Part shown: positions 12,801 to 25,300 of the stretch, one piece after another
How positions within the stretch are numbered: position 1 is the first letter of the stretch
How the letters are laid out: every line of letters begins with the position of its first letter
Source of the DNA: Chromobotia macracanthus
Taxonomy: Eukaryota; Chordata; Actinopteri; Cypriniformes; Botiidae
Assembly: GCA_036877525.1 (NCBI GenBank)
Contig: JAZGTH010000066.1
Location: 4,552,001 to 4,616,000 of the forward strand
Direction of reading: 5' to 3'
Length of the DNA stretch: 64,000 nt
Program-made: the position numbers and the translations under genes
Notes under the pieces: model-generated
The model's database searches: none
What the model was told of the DNA's origin: nothing
What the model saw: the letters and a program-made list of their open reading frames with translations, nothing else

Positions 12801-15800
12801 GTAATCATGTATACGGAGTGTTAACAACAGAAAACACATTTAGGAATAAAAACAATACAATAAACCCCATAGCACTACCATGTTTTTGGGCATAAAATAC
12901 TTTTGCAGAGCAAAACCAAGAATATAAGACCTTAGAGTATGGAAATGACAGAGCACCATGTATAAATCAAAGTGCCATGTTATTGCCATCATTGTACCAT
13001 CATATTTCCTTTTTTAGTTCAGTAAAAACTCTTTACTGATAGGGTGCTGATAAACTCTAATAAGGAACCTTTGTTATCATGCGGGGTCATGAGTGAAGAC
13101 AGTGGATCTGTACAGCGTATGGCCGGTCCTCAAACGCATGCTAGAAATACTCACACAAGTGCCTCACACAGCTGACAGATAATCTTAATTGCCACAGAAA
13201 CAGGCATATCAACAGGCTAACATCACTATTAACTTGTGGTTAATGCATGCATTTATGTATGTACAACAACAGCAAATTAGTGTTTATCATTAGCACAAAG
13301 AGTCTGTACTGCACTTTGTTTTTGTTTAATTTTTTTTTATGCTGGTCTATTATTGGCATTATGCGTTTCAAGCAAATTGATTGGTCACTTTACATGTCAG
13401 TTGTGGGCGGTTCTTGGACACTTTTAAGCTGCAAACAACATCAAAGGTGTAGCTATCTGAGAACTACATGAATGCTACATACAATCTGTACAAAATAATG
13501 CCATAAGTAACACAGAGCTTTACTTAGTATGCTAATCTTCAATCTCAGCAGCAGTATTAGTGTTAATAATCAGCAAAACCAATAGGGGGCGCTGGTTCGT
13601 ACCAGGTGCTGTGTGCGCACAGCCTCCAGAGGATAGTCTCCCTTGGCCGTCTCTCCGCTCAGCATGATGCAGTCAGCACCATCGAGCACGGCATTGGCCA
13701 CATCACTGCTCTCAGCACGGGTGGGGCGGGGCTTTTTCACCATGCTCTCCAGCATCTGTCAGTCAAACAACGAGTGAGTCAAGATTCATGCTATCTGAAC
13801 AGGACTGACTTTCAACACGTGCTCTGATGGTATCTGCCCAGACCTGTGTGGCACAGATGATTGGTTTGCCAATCCTGTTGCATCGGCCAATCATCATCTT
13901 CTGAGCCAGGAACACCTTCTCAGTAGGGATCTCAATACCCAGATCTCCACGGGCAACCATGATGCCATCGCTAGCCTCCAGAATCTCATCAAATCTAGAA
14001 GAATTAAGACATAAACAGAGCAACAAACTTAATTAAATCTACAAGAACACCTGCCAAATTGTGTAATTTACACTAAATTGACATTTGCAAAGTCATTAGT
14101 GTCACCAAATGGCACATTTACGTTTAATCATTTAGAAGCTTTTATCCAAAGTGGCCTTAAAATGAGGAAGAATTACAAACAATTTCTCATAAATTTAGTC
14201 AACAATGTTAAGTTTACAGTACAAATAAGATTAACACACACGCTAAAGCAGAAGCAAAATGCAGATAAATGAGAATTTCTCTTCAGTGTATACAGCAAGC
14301 TATCTAATATATTAGCAATAATAGCTAACATTATAGCTATAGTTCCCGTAGCTCCATTGGTAGAGCATGGTGCTAGCAACACCCATATCATGGGTCTGAT
14401 TTAATGGGAGCACACCAAATGATAAAAACGTCACTTTACATTAAAAAACATCTTCCAAATGCTTAATATGAAAATTTAAACTTATCCAAAGCAACTTACA
14501 GTTCATTGAAGTTACACATTTTATCAATGCATGTGCCACCTGGGAATCGAACCCACAACTTTTATTTTGCTAGCACAATGCCCTAACAACTGAGCTACAG
14601 GAACATTAAAACTATGTAAAAAATAAAGGTGACCCTAGAGTTGAAATACAAATTCATTCAGATGTTATCGACTCACTTGCGCACGCCCTCGTGGTTCTCC
14701 AGCTTGCTGATGATCAGGATGTTCTTGCCCTTCTCTCCGAGCACCTTCCTGACAGCGTGCACGTCAGCTGCCTTGCGGATGAAAGAGGCAAACACCATGT
14801 CCACGCCCTGCTCCACACCGAACTGAAGATCCTGAATGTCCTTCTCGGACACAGCAGGCAGGTCCACATTTGCACCAGGCAGGTTCACACCTTTCTTGCT
14901 GCCCAACATGCCCCCGTTCTCAATCTCGCAGTTAAGGAAATCAGAACCTGGAACGTCACATGGTGTGCACAGAATGTTCACAAACTGACTCCAAGGTTTC
15001 AGAAAGTCAACAACATAAGGTCACGACTGGAGAACCTAAGAGGAACTCACCAATTTCCTTAACCTTGAGTGATATTAGACCATCGTCAACGTAAACATGG
15101 CTGCCCTGCTGCACCACTTTGGTGATGTTCTTGTAGTCCAGCCACAGAGTCTTCTCATCACAATTGTCCTTGAACTTGTCATCAAGAGTGAGTTTGATAA
15201 TCTCACCTTTGACGAGCTTTACTTCCTCCGTGCCACTCTGAAGGTCAAAGAAACCATCCCATGATATTGGTGTGAGATTAGAAAAAACAAGATATTTCAA
15301 AATAGAGAATCCATTACGTTGAGGAGAAACTTCTAAACCTAAGATACTGAGATGTTACCAGCTAAAGTAAATACTCACGCCCTTAATAAGTCCAGTTCTG
15401 ATCTCCGGTCCTTTGGTATCAAGGGCAACAGCCACAGGTCGGTATTCAATGCTACCAGGTCCAAAACTCTCAGTGGCGTCACGTACGTTCTTGATGGTTT
15501 CAGCATGGTACTGCATAAAAGTTATGTACAGTAAATTTACAGCAACAACTATTAAATTAAAAGTAAAATGTACTAATTAGAAGGTGAATTGAGTTTCTTG
15601 GCCCTGATTTCTCAAGCTAAACATCTCAAACTTCATGACGCCATACGCCGCTAACAGGGAACGTTCTCAGAACATTGCAGTAATGTGGAATGGTTTATTA
15701 ACATTATATAATATATATATCCAAACCTTAATTCTTGCGTTGTCAGCAGGTTTCAAAAACATTACAGAATTAAAAAAAAATTGAATTACGTTCTCAAAAC

Positions 15801-17456
15801 CAAGCAATAACATTAATACAATGTTAAAAAAACTGGATGTTTTGAATGTTCCTAGAACATTTTTTATGTTTTTGTTACTTGATGGAAACATTAGTGAAAC
15901 GTTCTTACAATCTAAAATTGTAGCTGGGTATGGATATAAACAGATTAATCTATATATGATACCCTGTTCTTTCAAGGACAGCCTATTAAAACTTTCTGTT
16001 CTGTGTTTGCTTGTTTGTTTGTCTGCTTGTACACTGATGTATCCGTACAGTCAGATACAGATATACAGATATACAACTCTAATCATCGCTGTTCTGCTGT
16101 ATAACTGGAAATGAACACATTGTAGCAACACAAGGAGAACAAAGCAATCACACTTTTGTGGTGAAGTCTACAGTTCACCCTCTCATACGGTGTCTTCTCT
16201 GTCCAATCACAAGCGTCGGGCAGAGACAGAGAGATATATATAGAACATGGAGGGACAGGTTATGTTTCCAATGACCCACAGACAAACATTTAACTGTTTC
16301 TGACCTCCACATCAAACTCTATTTACTTCAATGAATAAATATGAACAGTCTGACATGTTGCTGTGTACAGTGTACTGTGCTGCATACTGTATTTTTAGTC
16401 AAATTGGTTTGTCATCCTATTTCTTTGCCATATAAATTATATTTTTAAGAAATGTTTTACCTAACTTGTGAAGATGTGACGTTATAATGTGAACATGGTT
16501 ATGAATCTAGCTTGAACAATCTTACTTCACAAGTGAAATAGGATTATATTTATGACTCCTAACAGATCAGTATGTTATTTAGCTGAAAAGAACTGTGAGT
16601 AACTTTGTTACACCCTAACATGTGATTTTGACCTTCTGAGATATCCACTCCATCACTTGATGATGGCACGATTAGTGACTTGCAAAAAAGGTAAAAGCCA
16701 TGACTTTTAAAGAGGAAAGGTCAGCTAGGACTAAACTCATGCTTTGGACCGAGCCTGAAATGACTCTACCGGTGTTCAGGCCAATGTCAAGCAGAACTGT
16801 GTGGCTAACAAGATCAGCTTACAGCTTGTGACATTTCAAGAGGCACAAGGCAAATACCAAAATAATGGATGATCTACTGTTGGTGGACCATGATCTGCTA
16901 CAGTGGCCGAGAAGCATTTTAAAGAAACTTCCTTTCAAGGTTCTGATTACAGATGAAAATTATTGCACCGGTTGGAATGGATACGATCGCTTACCTCGTG
17001 AGTTCCGTGGGAGAAGTTCATACGCGCAACATTCATGCCAGTTTTGATCATCTGCTTCAGCGTCTCCACAGACCGAGAGGCAGGTCCTGCATGAGCATCG
17101 AACAAAATTCTGAAAGTTGCCTACTGCGGTGTGCAATGCAGACCAATCACACAAGAAATATTGTGTTGCATGCAAATATTTAATGCGTATATATTATACT
17201 GGATATCATTTAGTATCATCACGTCTATTAGAAAGAAATATGCTGACACATATTTTACAGTCATGCAGCTGTGTATGGGTGATGTTTCTGAGTTGATCTA
17301 CCAACCGATCGTGCAGACGATGCCTGTGTTGCGGGTCACTGTGGGCTCTGAGTCGATGTCCAGCAGGCACAGATGCTCCAGCAGGGTTTCTGCCATAGCA
17401 GCGGGCATCTGCTGCGTCTTAAACAAGGCAGCGCCGGCATCCTTAGTCTGAGCCAT
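9871..17456 (-). CDS. pkm: pyruvate kinase, muscle type
   Basis: Cytosolic glycolytic enzyme converting phosphoenolpyruvate and ADP to pyruvate and ATP; works as a tetramer. Coding exons, 5' to 3' on the minus strand: 17456-17306, 17086-16995, 15510-15379, 15237-15051, 14947-14677, 13994-13844, 13755-13603, 12536-12370, 10855-10674, 9977-9871. All junctions are GT/AG. The sum is 1593 bp, 530 aa, against 531 usual; internal exon lengths (92, 132, 187, 271, 151, 153, 167, 182) equal those of mammalian PKM. The start chosen is MAQTKDAG, in line with the known N-terminus. Visible hallmarks are RNTGIVCTI, MNVARMNFSHG, the catalytic lysine segment ILIISKLENHEG, MVARGDLGIEIP, KPRPTRAE and the terminal GSGYTNTMRIVLVP. 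The 167-bp exon is M2-like (VEASFKCC, LTKTGR) and has no visible alternative partner. Fish often keep two copies (pkma/pkmb); which one this is cannot be told here. Confidence 0.95.
13579..13595. promoter_or_regulatory. CTCF-like motif beside a pkm exon
   Basis: CCAATAGGGGGCGCTGG has one mismatch to the CTCF core and lies eight bases from the donor edge of the pkm exon at 13603-13755. Binding is inference. Confidence 0.3.
14338..14425 (+). repeat. tRNA-derived SINE fragment
   Basis: The text follows the tRNA-like head of fish SINEs: GTAGCTCCATTGGTAGAGCA (A-box-like), GCTAGCAACACC and a degraded B-box after CATGGGTC. It lies in the pkm intron between coding exons 5 and 6. Not a functional tRNA gene: arms are incomplete and internal boxes are mutated. 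Confidence 0.6.
14462..14604 (-). repeat. tRNA-derived SINE, inverted copy
   Basis: Reverse orientation of the same family: GAATCGAACCCACAA (B box reversed), GCTAGCACAATG, CAACTGAGCTAC and the tail TTATCCAAAGCAACTTACAG. It sits head-to-head with the fragment at 14338, and a third tail fragment lies near 14118-14175, so this pkm intron is largely SINE debris. Confidence 0.65.
15649..15929. repeat. inverted-repeat MITE, copy 2
   Basis: Starts GCTAACAGGGAACGTTCTCA and ends AAAATTGTAGCTGGG, the same end pair and order as the copy at 1559. It lies in the pkm intron between coding exons 2 and 3, about 140 bp from the 132-bp exon. Confidence 0.6.
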
Positions 17457-17996
17457 GACTGGAGCTGTGTCTGCGAGAGATGTCCTGGAGGAGGGAAAAA
17501 GAGACAAAGCAGTTTAAGATTATAACCAATTCCTATTTACGCAAAGATACTTATTGTTTTGATTAGTAAAATGATTTTTTATTTTCTTTCTTTAAGGTTG
17601 TAAGCAACCTTTAGTGCTGATTCTAATAAAAGCTTTAAAGGCCAGGTCCACAAACAGCTGTCAAACACTTGCAAATACATTTAGATAAGACAGCGTAAAA
17701 TAAAACACAAAAAAAGCCAGAAATGTTATAATTGCGCTACAATTATGCATATCCTGTATGAAATATTAATTATAATTTTGCAAATGCTTTTGAATAAAAA
17801 CAGACCATAAGAGGTGTCAACGTTTCATAAACAATAAAACAGGTCGATTCAGTAAATAGATTATTAATTAGGGGGACAGATACACAAAAGGTACTTTTAA
17901 AACATGCTGCCGGCTCAATATGAAGTATTTATTTCAATTAATATAAAGTATTAATTGATAATGAGATGATCAGACCTGTGGCGTCGCGTTACTTAC

Positions 17997-18110
17997 CTTA
18001 CGCGATGAACGCTCGGAGGAACTTCTGACTTCTGCCGCCGCCACCGTCACAACTTATTCAGTCTGAACCGACCGGAACTACTTCCCACAGCGTCTCCATC
18101 CGACAGAAAA
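17997..18110 (-). other. pkm: pkm noncoding first exon and promoter area
   Basis: A splice donor (GTAAG on the minus strand, 17992-17996) borders a GC-richer stretch that reads as 5' UTR. It would join the acceptor at 17485 and add 28 bases of UTR before the start codon in coding exon 1. The transcription start and exon edge near 18100 are estimates; I saw no clear TATA box. Confidence 0.55.
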
Positions 18111-19780
18111 ATAGGCCCGCTCTGTATCAGCTTGAATTTGAAACCGAGCAGACTACATGCACAATAATAATAATAATCTGATAAAAATCATAGCATATGA
18201 AGGCAAAGTGTTGCAAGGTCTCTAATACAACCATATCAGAAACTGCCTAAAGATATAGTGACTTGATTTCAAGCAGCTTGTATGTGATCAATGTAAATGT
18301 GTTGTTTCATGGGTATTATTATTTTGGGGTTTACTAAACAAGAATTATGTTACAGTGTATTCACCCTAAATACAGCCTACCTTTTCATAAGTTTAAAGTC
18401 TTGATTTCTGATTTTTTGTTGCCGTGTGATCTTATTTCACACTGTATTGGTAACTAAAATGAAGAGTACAGTACAGACGACTGTTTCAGTACAGCCCACC
18501 CCTTCATGTCATTTCATAAATACCAGCCATTACTGGCATCTGAACTTCTAATAATAGCTCAAGGCCCACAGCTGAAACTGATGGCCATGATGGTCTCCCT
18601 CTTGTTGCTGTTTCTGCTCTTCGCAGATACAGATGAGGAAAGGTCAGCCCCTCTGAAACTCTGCATAAGTATCTCATTTTATATTTCTGGATAATATATA
18701 TTTAAAAGTGGGTTTTGATTATTGCTAATAAAAACTGTATGTGTATATAGTAATGATGGCATTTCTTCTATGCAATTCTCTCCTTAAAAATCTGACATTA
18801 CAACCACATAAATACATGAGAGAGTTATGTCATTCGAAATGGTACTCAAACAGCATTGCATTAGGTCTATCTCACTCATTTTTTTAATAATTTGCTTTAT
18901 TTGAATACAATCTGTGCTAAAATGTGTAACTGGAATTTTATATGAATTTTGTCTCCCACAGATTACAAATAAAAAAAAAACCAAATTAATCAACTACTAT
19001 TTTTTTCCACCTTGTCAATGTTTTTTTGGAGTCTGATGACCACTATCGCCCTCTAGTGGACAATATTGAAAACATCAGGAAAACTCCATGATTTAAACCT
19101 ATGCTTTAAATAGCAACACACTTTAATAATAATACACTTAAAAGTTGCTTTGAAGTTTTGCTGAAATTTTATATCACATTCACTTTACATCAGCAACACT
19201 CACCCCTGCTTTTGTGGAAGCGTTTGTTTTGCGGTTACATTCTCCCTTGGCTCTCGGTTTATACATGAACATCTTTTATTCTTGCATATCTTCACACAGA
19301 TGACCCCTGAAACTCTTATTATTGGTTAAAATTATTATGAAAAATCATCAAAGACAAGCATGGATGCATGAGAAACCCTTAAGAATCCAAATGCACAATT
19401 CAAACATGCACACACACGCAAACTATATACAGTTTATATTGAAGCATACTGTAGAGGCTCGGCAGGGGCCTTTCATTTCCCAGCATGCTTAGCGGGAGAC
19501 TGTAAATGAGGAGTTAAGTTAGGTGTTATTTAAATGTGTTTAAACACTGTACTGCAGTACATACAGTCTTGGGCAGCACCCGTAGTTCATTTGTTAGTGT
19601 GTCCTCTGTAGTGATACTTTAGTCCAGGCTCTACATCAACAGGTGTCCAGGAGCAGGATATTTACAGATTAAGGCCAGGATGTAGTGTGTGAGATCTTAC
19701 ACATTATACACTAATGGTAAAATATTTTAGTGCCTGTAAGTACATAGAACCCACACAAACAGACTTGAAAAGAATAGAAT
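18111..19780. other. pkm-parp6 intergenic, left part
   Basis: AT-rich with no coding exon I can support. It holds a CTCF-like motif and simple-sequence patches. The ORF of 62 codons near 18506 has no recognisable features. Confidence 0.5.
19047..19059 (-). promoter_or_regulatory. CTCF-like motif between pkm and parp6
   Basis: CGCCCTCTAGTGG is an exact reverse match to the CTCF core CCASYAGRKGGC. It lies in the gap between the divergent pkm and parp6 genes, so an insulator role is conceivable. Binding is inference. Confidence 0.4.
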
Positions 19781-20900
19781 AGAATTCAACACAATAGAAT
19801 AAAAAAGAACACACAATATCACAACATAATGCAATACAATATAACAGAATCCAGCACAATATAAAACAACACACAATATCGCAACATAATACAATACAAT
19901 ATAACAGAATCCAATACAATATAAAACAACACACAATATCACAACATAATACAATAGAATATAACAGAATCCAATACAATATAAAACAACACACAATATC
20001 ACAACATAATACAATAGAATATAACAGAATCCAGCACAATATAAAACAACACACAATATCACAACATAATGCAATACAATATAACAGATCCAATACAATA
20101 TAAAACAACACACAATATCACAACATAATAAATAGAATATAACAGAATCCATACAATATAAAACACACACAATATCACAACATAATACAATAGAATATAA
20201 CAGAATCCAATACAATTAAAACAACAGAATACAAAATAATAGAATAGAAAGAATAAATATAAAAAAAAAAATACAAATATCACAACATAACCCAACAGAA
20301 AGTAACAGAATTTAACACAATATAAAATAACACAATAGAACAGAATACAAAATAATAGAATAGAGTAGAAAAAAACAAATATCACAACATAACCCAACAG
20401 AAAGTAACAGAATTTAACACAATATAAAATAACACAATAGAACAGAATACAAAATAATAGAATAGAGTAGAAAAAACAAATATCACAACATAACACAACA
20501 GAAAGTAACAGAATTTAACACAATATAAAATAACACAATAGAACAAACAATGAAGAATAAAGATACAATAGAACTGCAAAAATAGAATAGAGTAGAAAAA
20601 ACAAATATCATGACATAACACAACAGAAAGTAACAGAATTTAACACAATATAAAATAACACAATGGAATAAAATAGAACTGAATAGAATAGAGTAGAAAA
20701 AAACAAATATCACGACATAACACAACAGAATGTAACAGAATTTAACACAATATAAAATAACACAATGGAATAAAATAGAACTGAATAGAATAGAGTAGAA
20801 AAAACAAATATCATGACATAATACAACAGAATATAATAGAATCAAACACAATTTAAAACAACACAAAACGATAGAATAGAATAGAAAACAGCACAATACA
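19780..20900. repeat. A-rich satellite array, 60-bp and ~101-bp units
   Basis: From about 19800 to 20220 the sequence repeats with an exact 60-bp period in its best part (19861-20040; key words AACACACAATATC, ACAACATAAT, ATAACAGAATCC). From about 20280 to 20820 a longer unit of 101-102 bp (one interval of about 125) repeats with key words ACAAATATCA, CATAACACAACAGAA and TTTAACACAATATAAAA. Both are built from AATAGAAT/AACACAAT words. Because 60 is divisible by three, the minus strand stays open for over 130 codons of Cys/Ile/Leu/Tyr-rich nonsense; I do not regard that as coding. Confidence 0.93.
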
Positions 20901-22367
20901 ACACATATATGCTAAATCAACGAAACACACACAGCCAGACAGTGTACTACAACACAGCACACTTTAAAAGATTAAGCTATAAGGTCATGAACACAGAGGA
21001 GGTTGTACTGGATCTTATGTTTCATGATCTACCAGGCATGTCTTTTCTGCTCAACCCAACCCCTCCCCTCCTGCTACCGAACACACTGGCTGTCAGCTGC
21101 CGGTCTCATGACCAGGACGATGCGCACTGAGCATGCTCAAGCTGTCGTTTGTTGTCAGGGAGAAAGCAGACAGTGTTGAGACGAAGAAAAGCAGCCCTTC
21201 AGATCCACACTTGATGCCGGACAAGAAACAGTGTCGACTAGACAATAGGCGTGCTCATTTATAATTAAGACCCTTTGTGTTGTCTTGATTGATGCATGTT
21301 TTCTGGTGTGTGGTATTTTGTGATATTTCATTAGGGTGTTGACATGCAGACCTTGTTAAAAGCATCTAGCTTGTCTTAAGAAGGTAAGAATAGAATTTTC
21401 ATCTATAGCACTATTTAAATCTGCTAAAGCAGATTTAACCATGACATGTCCATTTTTATGAATGAATGTGGTCATGTGATGTATCATTCATTTCTTTGTT
21501 CTTTTTAATGCATAAAAAAATGCATCAGAACAACCAACAGGTGTACAGTATAATTACCATGACAAATTATATCTGTAAAGAATAGAAATAAATGGATTCT
21601 TATAGTGCATTATTTTTCATTATGCATTATGTGTATTATATATTGTTTATTTATATAACAATAAATTGTATGATTTATATATTTATCACAAAAGAACAAA
21701 TGAAATGCATCTACTGTATGCACACATGATTAGTCCGTTTTTAATTTTATTTGGTAGGAAATCACCAACATGTGCCATTCGTCACTGAATTAATATGAGG
21801 TAACACAAATGAACTCTAAGTGGACATTTAATGAATTGCCACTCATGTATTGTCACAGGTTGCCATGGAGATGACTTTGCTAATGGACCTCGGAAAATAA
21901 GCGTTGCCTTCCTATTGGTTTTCCTTAAACCCCGTTGACTTCCAAAAACAAACCTGCTGTATTTCACGAACCACACCTGGCTGGAATGGATGAATGTAGC
22001 AGAGGACACTCACTGAAGCAGTCTCTATGAACAGCATGGTATGGAAGTCACATGACTAATATAATGATTAATATAAACCAATTAAGCATTAATTAATTGG
22101 TTTATATTAATGTTTACTATTAGAATGAGACTATCCCAGATCTGCTGCTTTGTAAGGCAATGGACAGTATATCCAGACCAAGCTTAAGATCTGAGACATA
22201 GGCTGTCCTACTGACACAATCACCTCACTGAGTAGATTACTGACTGGCTGACTGACTGATAAGAACTGCTCAGGGTCTAATGAATGGGGGATGGGTGTAA
22301 TGAATTAGGTGCATCACAGGGGAAATTAGCAGATATCGTGTCTGATCCATGATAACTTGTGCTTCAG
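20901..22367 (+). other. parp6 upstream region
   Basis: Holds the expected 5' UTR and initiator exon of parp6, which I could not fix. A strong donor (AAG/GTAAGAAT) near 21384 would suit a noncoding first exon. ATGAACAGCATG followed by GTATGG near 22025-22036 could supply a start in the right phase, but with a poor donor and acceptor. A perfect 18-bp hairpin lies at 22067-22111. Confidence 0.4.
22067..22111. repeat. perfect 18-bp inverted repeat (hairpin)
   Basis: Arms 22067-22084 and 22094-22111 are exact reverse complements (ATTAATATAAACCAATTA on the left) around a 9-base loop. It is AT-rich and lies about 260 bp before the first mapped parp6 exon. Confidence 0.85.
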
Positions 22368-25300
22368 AGCATCAGTGAGCAATTCTGGAGCGATGAGGAC
22401 ACGGATGGGAACAGCGATGGTGAGGATTTCTTCTACGGAGCACAGGTTAGCATAACCAGTAAAGCATGATACTCGCAACACCAAGGTCATGGGTTTGAAT
22501 CCCAGGGAATGCATGTAGTCATAATCACGCTAAATCACTTTGGGTATACGCATCTGCTAAATATATAAATGTAACATTTTACAAATGTAACAATGTAAAA
22601 TGTAACATTACATATACATTACATTATATTTAAATAATATACATTGTAAATTTGCAACAGATATTTAGAATTATTTAATTTCAATCATTCATTTATTTAT
22701 GATTCATGGAATTCCAGATCTACATATGGTAACAGGATAATAGTTAATGAATATAGCTGAGGACTGTGGTGCCGTTAAAGTGCATTATGGGTTTTCATAT
22801 GGAAACTGTGGATTAGTGTAGGACTCCAGTCCTGAATGAGGAGAGACAGATAGCTCCAGTTTTTAGGATTACCTGAACCCACTTCATATCTCAGACCCAC
22901 TCTGTCCTCTTTTAATAAATAACAAACAAATAAAAGATTCATGATTTGGGACAGTACCCAAATCCCCTTTCTCTTGGTTAGGCTCCTAACCAAGAGACAA
23001 CGATGCAGTCTTCTCTCAGCTAAAACTGTAGGCTAACCAATCTTACATTTTGTTTTTTGCTTTTTGCAGGGCCATTTTGCCGCTGACCTGAGTCGACACC
23101 CGCAGCTGGATATAGATGTTGGTGCAGTGAAAGACATCTATTCTGAAAGTGCCGTTTCTGTAAGGTACTCCATTAACCCAAGCTCATTTATGTCTATTAA
23201 AGCGTCATAAAATTCTAGAAAATAATGAAAAGAAATATATTGAGCTTGCGCATGAGGGTCATTCTAATACATCCAACTGTGTTGAGGGCACTGTTCTTAT
23301 AATTATTGTTTATTAGAAAACAAACAGTCCTTGATTAGTCGATAGACCTGTGATCTCATAACCTAACTCATATCCTAAAACCATCATCTTTTACAGTATT
23401 TATATCAATGTAGCCATAGCATCATTCTGTTACTGTTCACATGTCAGGGGCTGGCATTTAATGGTTTTACTTTAACATTTTAATAACATTTCTGCCTTTA
23501 TTTTAATTATGTTGTAACCATAAATATTGTTAATATAATCAGAGGCTCATGGTGCATGAAGGGGGGGCTATATTCACAATATGAAACAACCTCTGGTACT
23601 TAATTGCTAAATAATATTTATAATCATTTTACGATAATTGCCTTTTTCCATAAATGTCCGTCAGTCATACATTGTCATCATTGTAAATGTGGGAGCTGAC
23701 TGTTTAGCTGCTCCTGTTTTTCAGGGAGTATGAAACCATTGACGATGTGGATATTGATCTACACATCAACGTCAGCTTCCTGGATGTGAGTTATTTGATT
23801 GTGAATTCACTTTCAATTGTGTTTAGTTACAATTGAATAATCAGTTTGAATATAATTACACACACGCTTTTTGGATCATGTGTTTAAAGGAGGAGGTGGC
23901 GTCTGCTTGGAAGGTCAACAGAACGGAACCCATCATTTTACGCCTGCGTTTCTCACTGTCACAGTACTTGGATGGACCAGGTGAGCGATTTATTTATATA
24001 ATATATATATAATATAAAATATATATGGTATATATTAAAGGTAGGGTGGGCAATTTCAGAAAGCCTAGTGATAGCAAGCTAACTTTGAAAGCATAAGCTC
24101 CCGCCCTCCCTTTAAAGCACTCTGCAAAGCCACGCCTCCTCCAAAATTGCACAGAGGTATGCAAATGCGCAGTCTGACAGACCGAATGCAATGATTGGAT
24201 GAACATTTATGGTCCTGCGCCTTCCATAGACAATGGCTGTGTATGCATGTCTGTCAATACACGTTATTTTCAATGTAATATTACTTTGTGAGGGCCGATA
24301 CATCTGTCCTCTTTCAGAACCTACAGTGGAGGTTTTCCAACCAACTTGTAAAGATGGGTTTAGTCTTGGGATACAGCTCAAAAGGTAAACAGTCTATTAT
24401 TCTATTCTAATTTTCCACTGTTCTGTATGTCAGCAAACAATGACACCAGCCATTCGTGTCCTTTCCCAGAATTCTCAGCATGTTTATATCCAATCAGTGG
24501 AAGCATCTCAGTAATGAGTTCTTGAATGCACAACAGAGGAAGAGACACAGCTGGTTCAAGGCTGGAGGAACCATCAAGAAGTTCAGAGCTGGACTCAGTA
24601 TCTTCTCACCGATAACCAAGTAGAGTTATATTGGAATGTTCCCATTAATACTTTCTCTGCAGCTGATGGAAATATGAATGAAAACATGATGTAGATGAGT
24701 GTGTCTGTCCTCTGTTCTCCAGGTGTTCCAGTGTTCCTCTGATCCAGGGTCCTGGGGTGAAGGTAAGGTCAGCAGGGCAGGAGTTAAGAGTGACCCGACT
24801 TATGAGCCGCTCCATGTCCTGCACCAAAGGAGAGTTGCAAACTGCCAGCCCGATGGGGCAGGTGTGTACAGATATCATTCCAATACTGGCGTCACATATG
24901 GCCATCACATATTGTATATATCTATACATACATCCACATTGTACATACATATATATATATATATATATATGCAGAGTGTGGCTGTCCCGGACTCAAGATC
25001 CACAGTGCACATCACCACCAGGCAGCTCATCCAGCTGTTCTTCTCCTCACAAGCTCTGATCCACTGCAAGAGCATCCCAACCCTGGAGTACGGCTTCCTC
25101 GTACAGGTAAACCACAGCCTAACTCAATGTAACACACACTTTAATGAGAAACAAGGCTTGATGGTGAGCCATTTGTATATTCATATATATGTTTTGTATT
25201 CAAAGCAGTGTTTCTTAGTACATCTATCTCACACTGTTTGTGCTTTTTGTGCACACAATTGAGCTCAAATTACTTAACATTTCCCTTTCGCATTTAAAAG

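Noticed and set aside
14338..14604. tRNA genes
   Set aside because: The A- and B-box-like parts belong to SINE copies with incomplete tRNA folds and SINE tails.
17457..17507. Upstream Met (MSLFPSSRTS) as the pkm start
   Set aside because: It reads across the splice acceptor at 17485; the start at 17456 matches the usual N-terminus length and gives 530 aa.
19801..20220. Regular 60-bp repeats as a CRISPR array
   Set aside because: There are no unique spacers; the whole unit repeats, and the genome is vertebrate.
19704..20896. Long minus-strand ORFs rich in Cys, Ile, Leu and Tyr
   Set aside because: They lie wholly in the satellite array; a 60-bp unit keeps a frame open by arithmetic, and no start context, domain or splice structure supports a gene.
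24763..24768. GTAAGG as a donor in parp6
   Set aside because: Reading through keeps the conserved ELRVTRLMSRS segment in frame and at the family's usual spacing.
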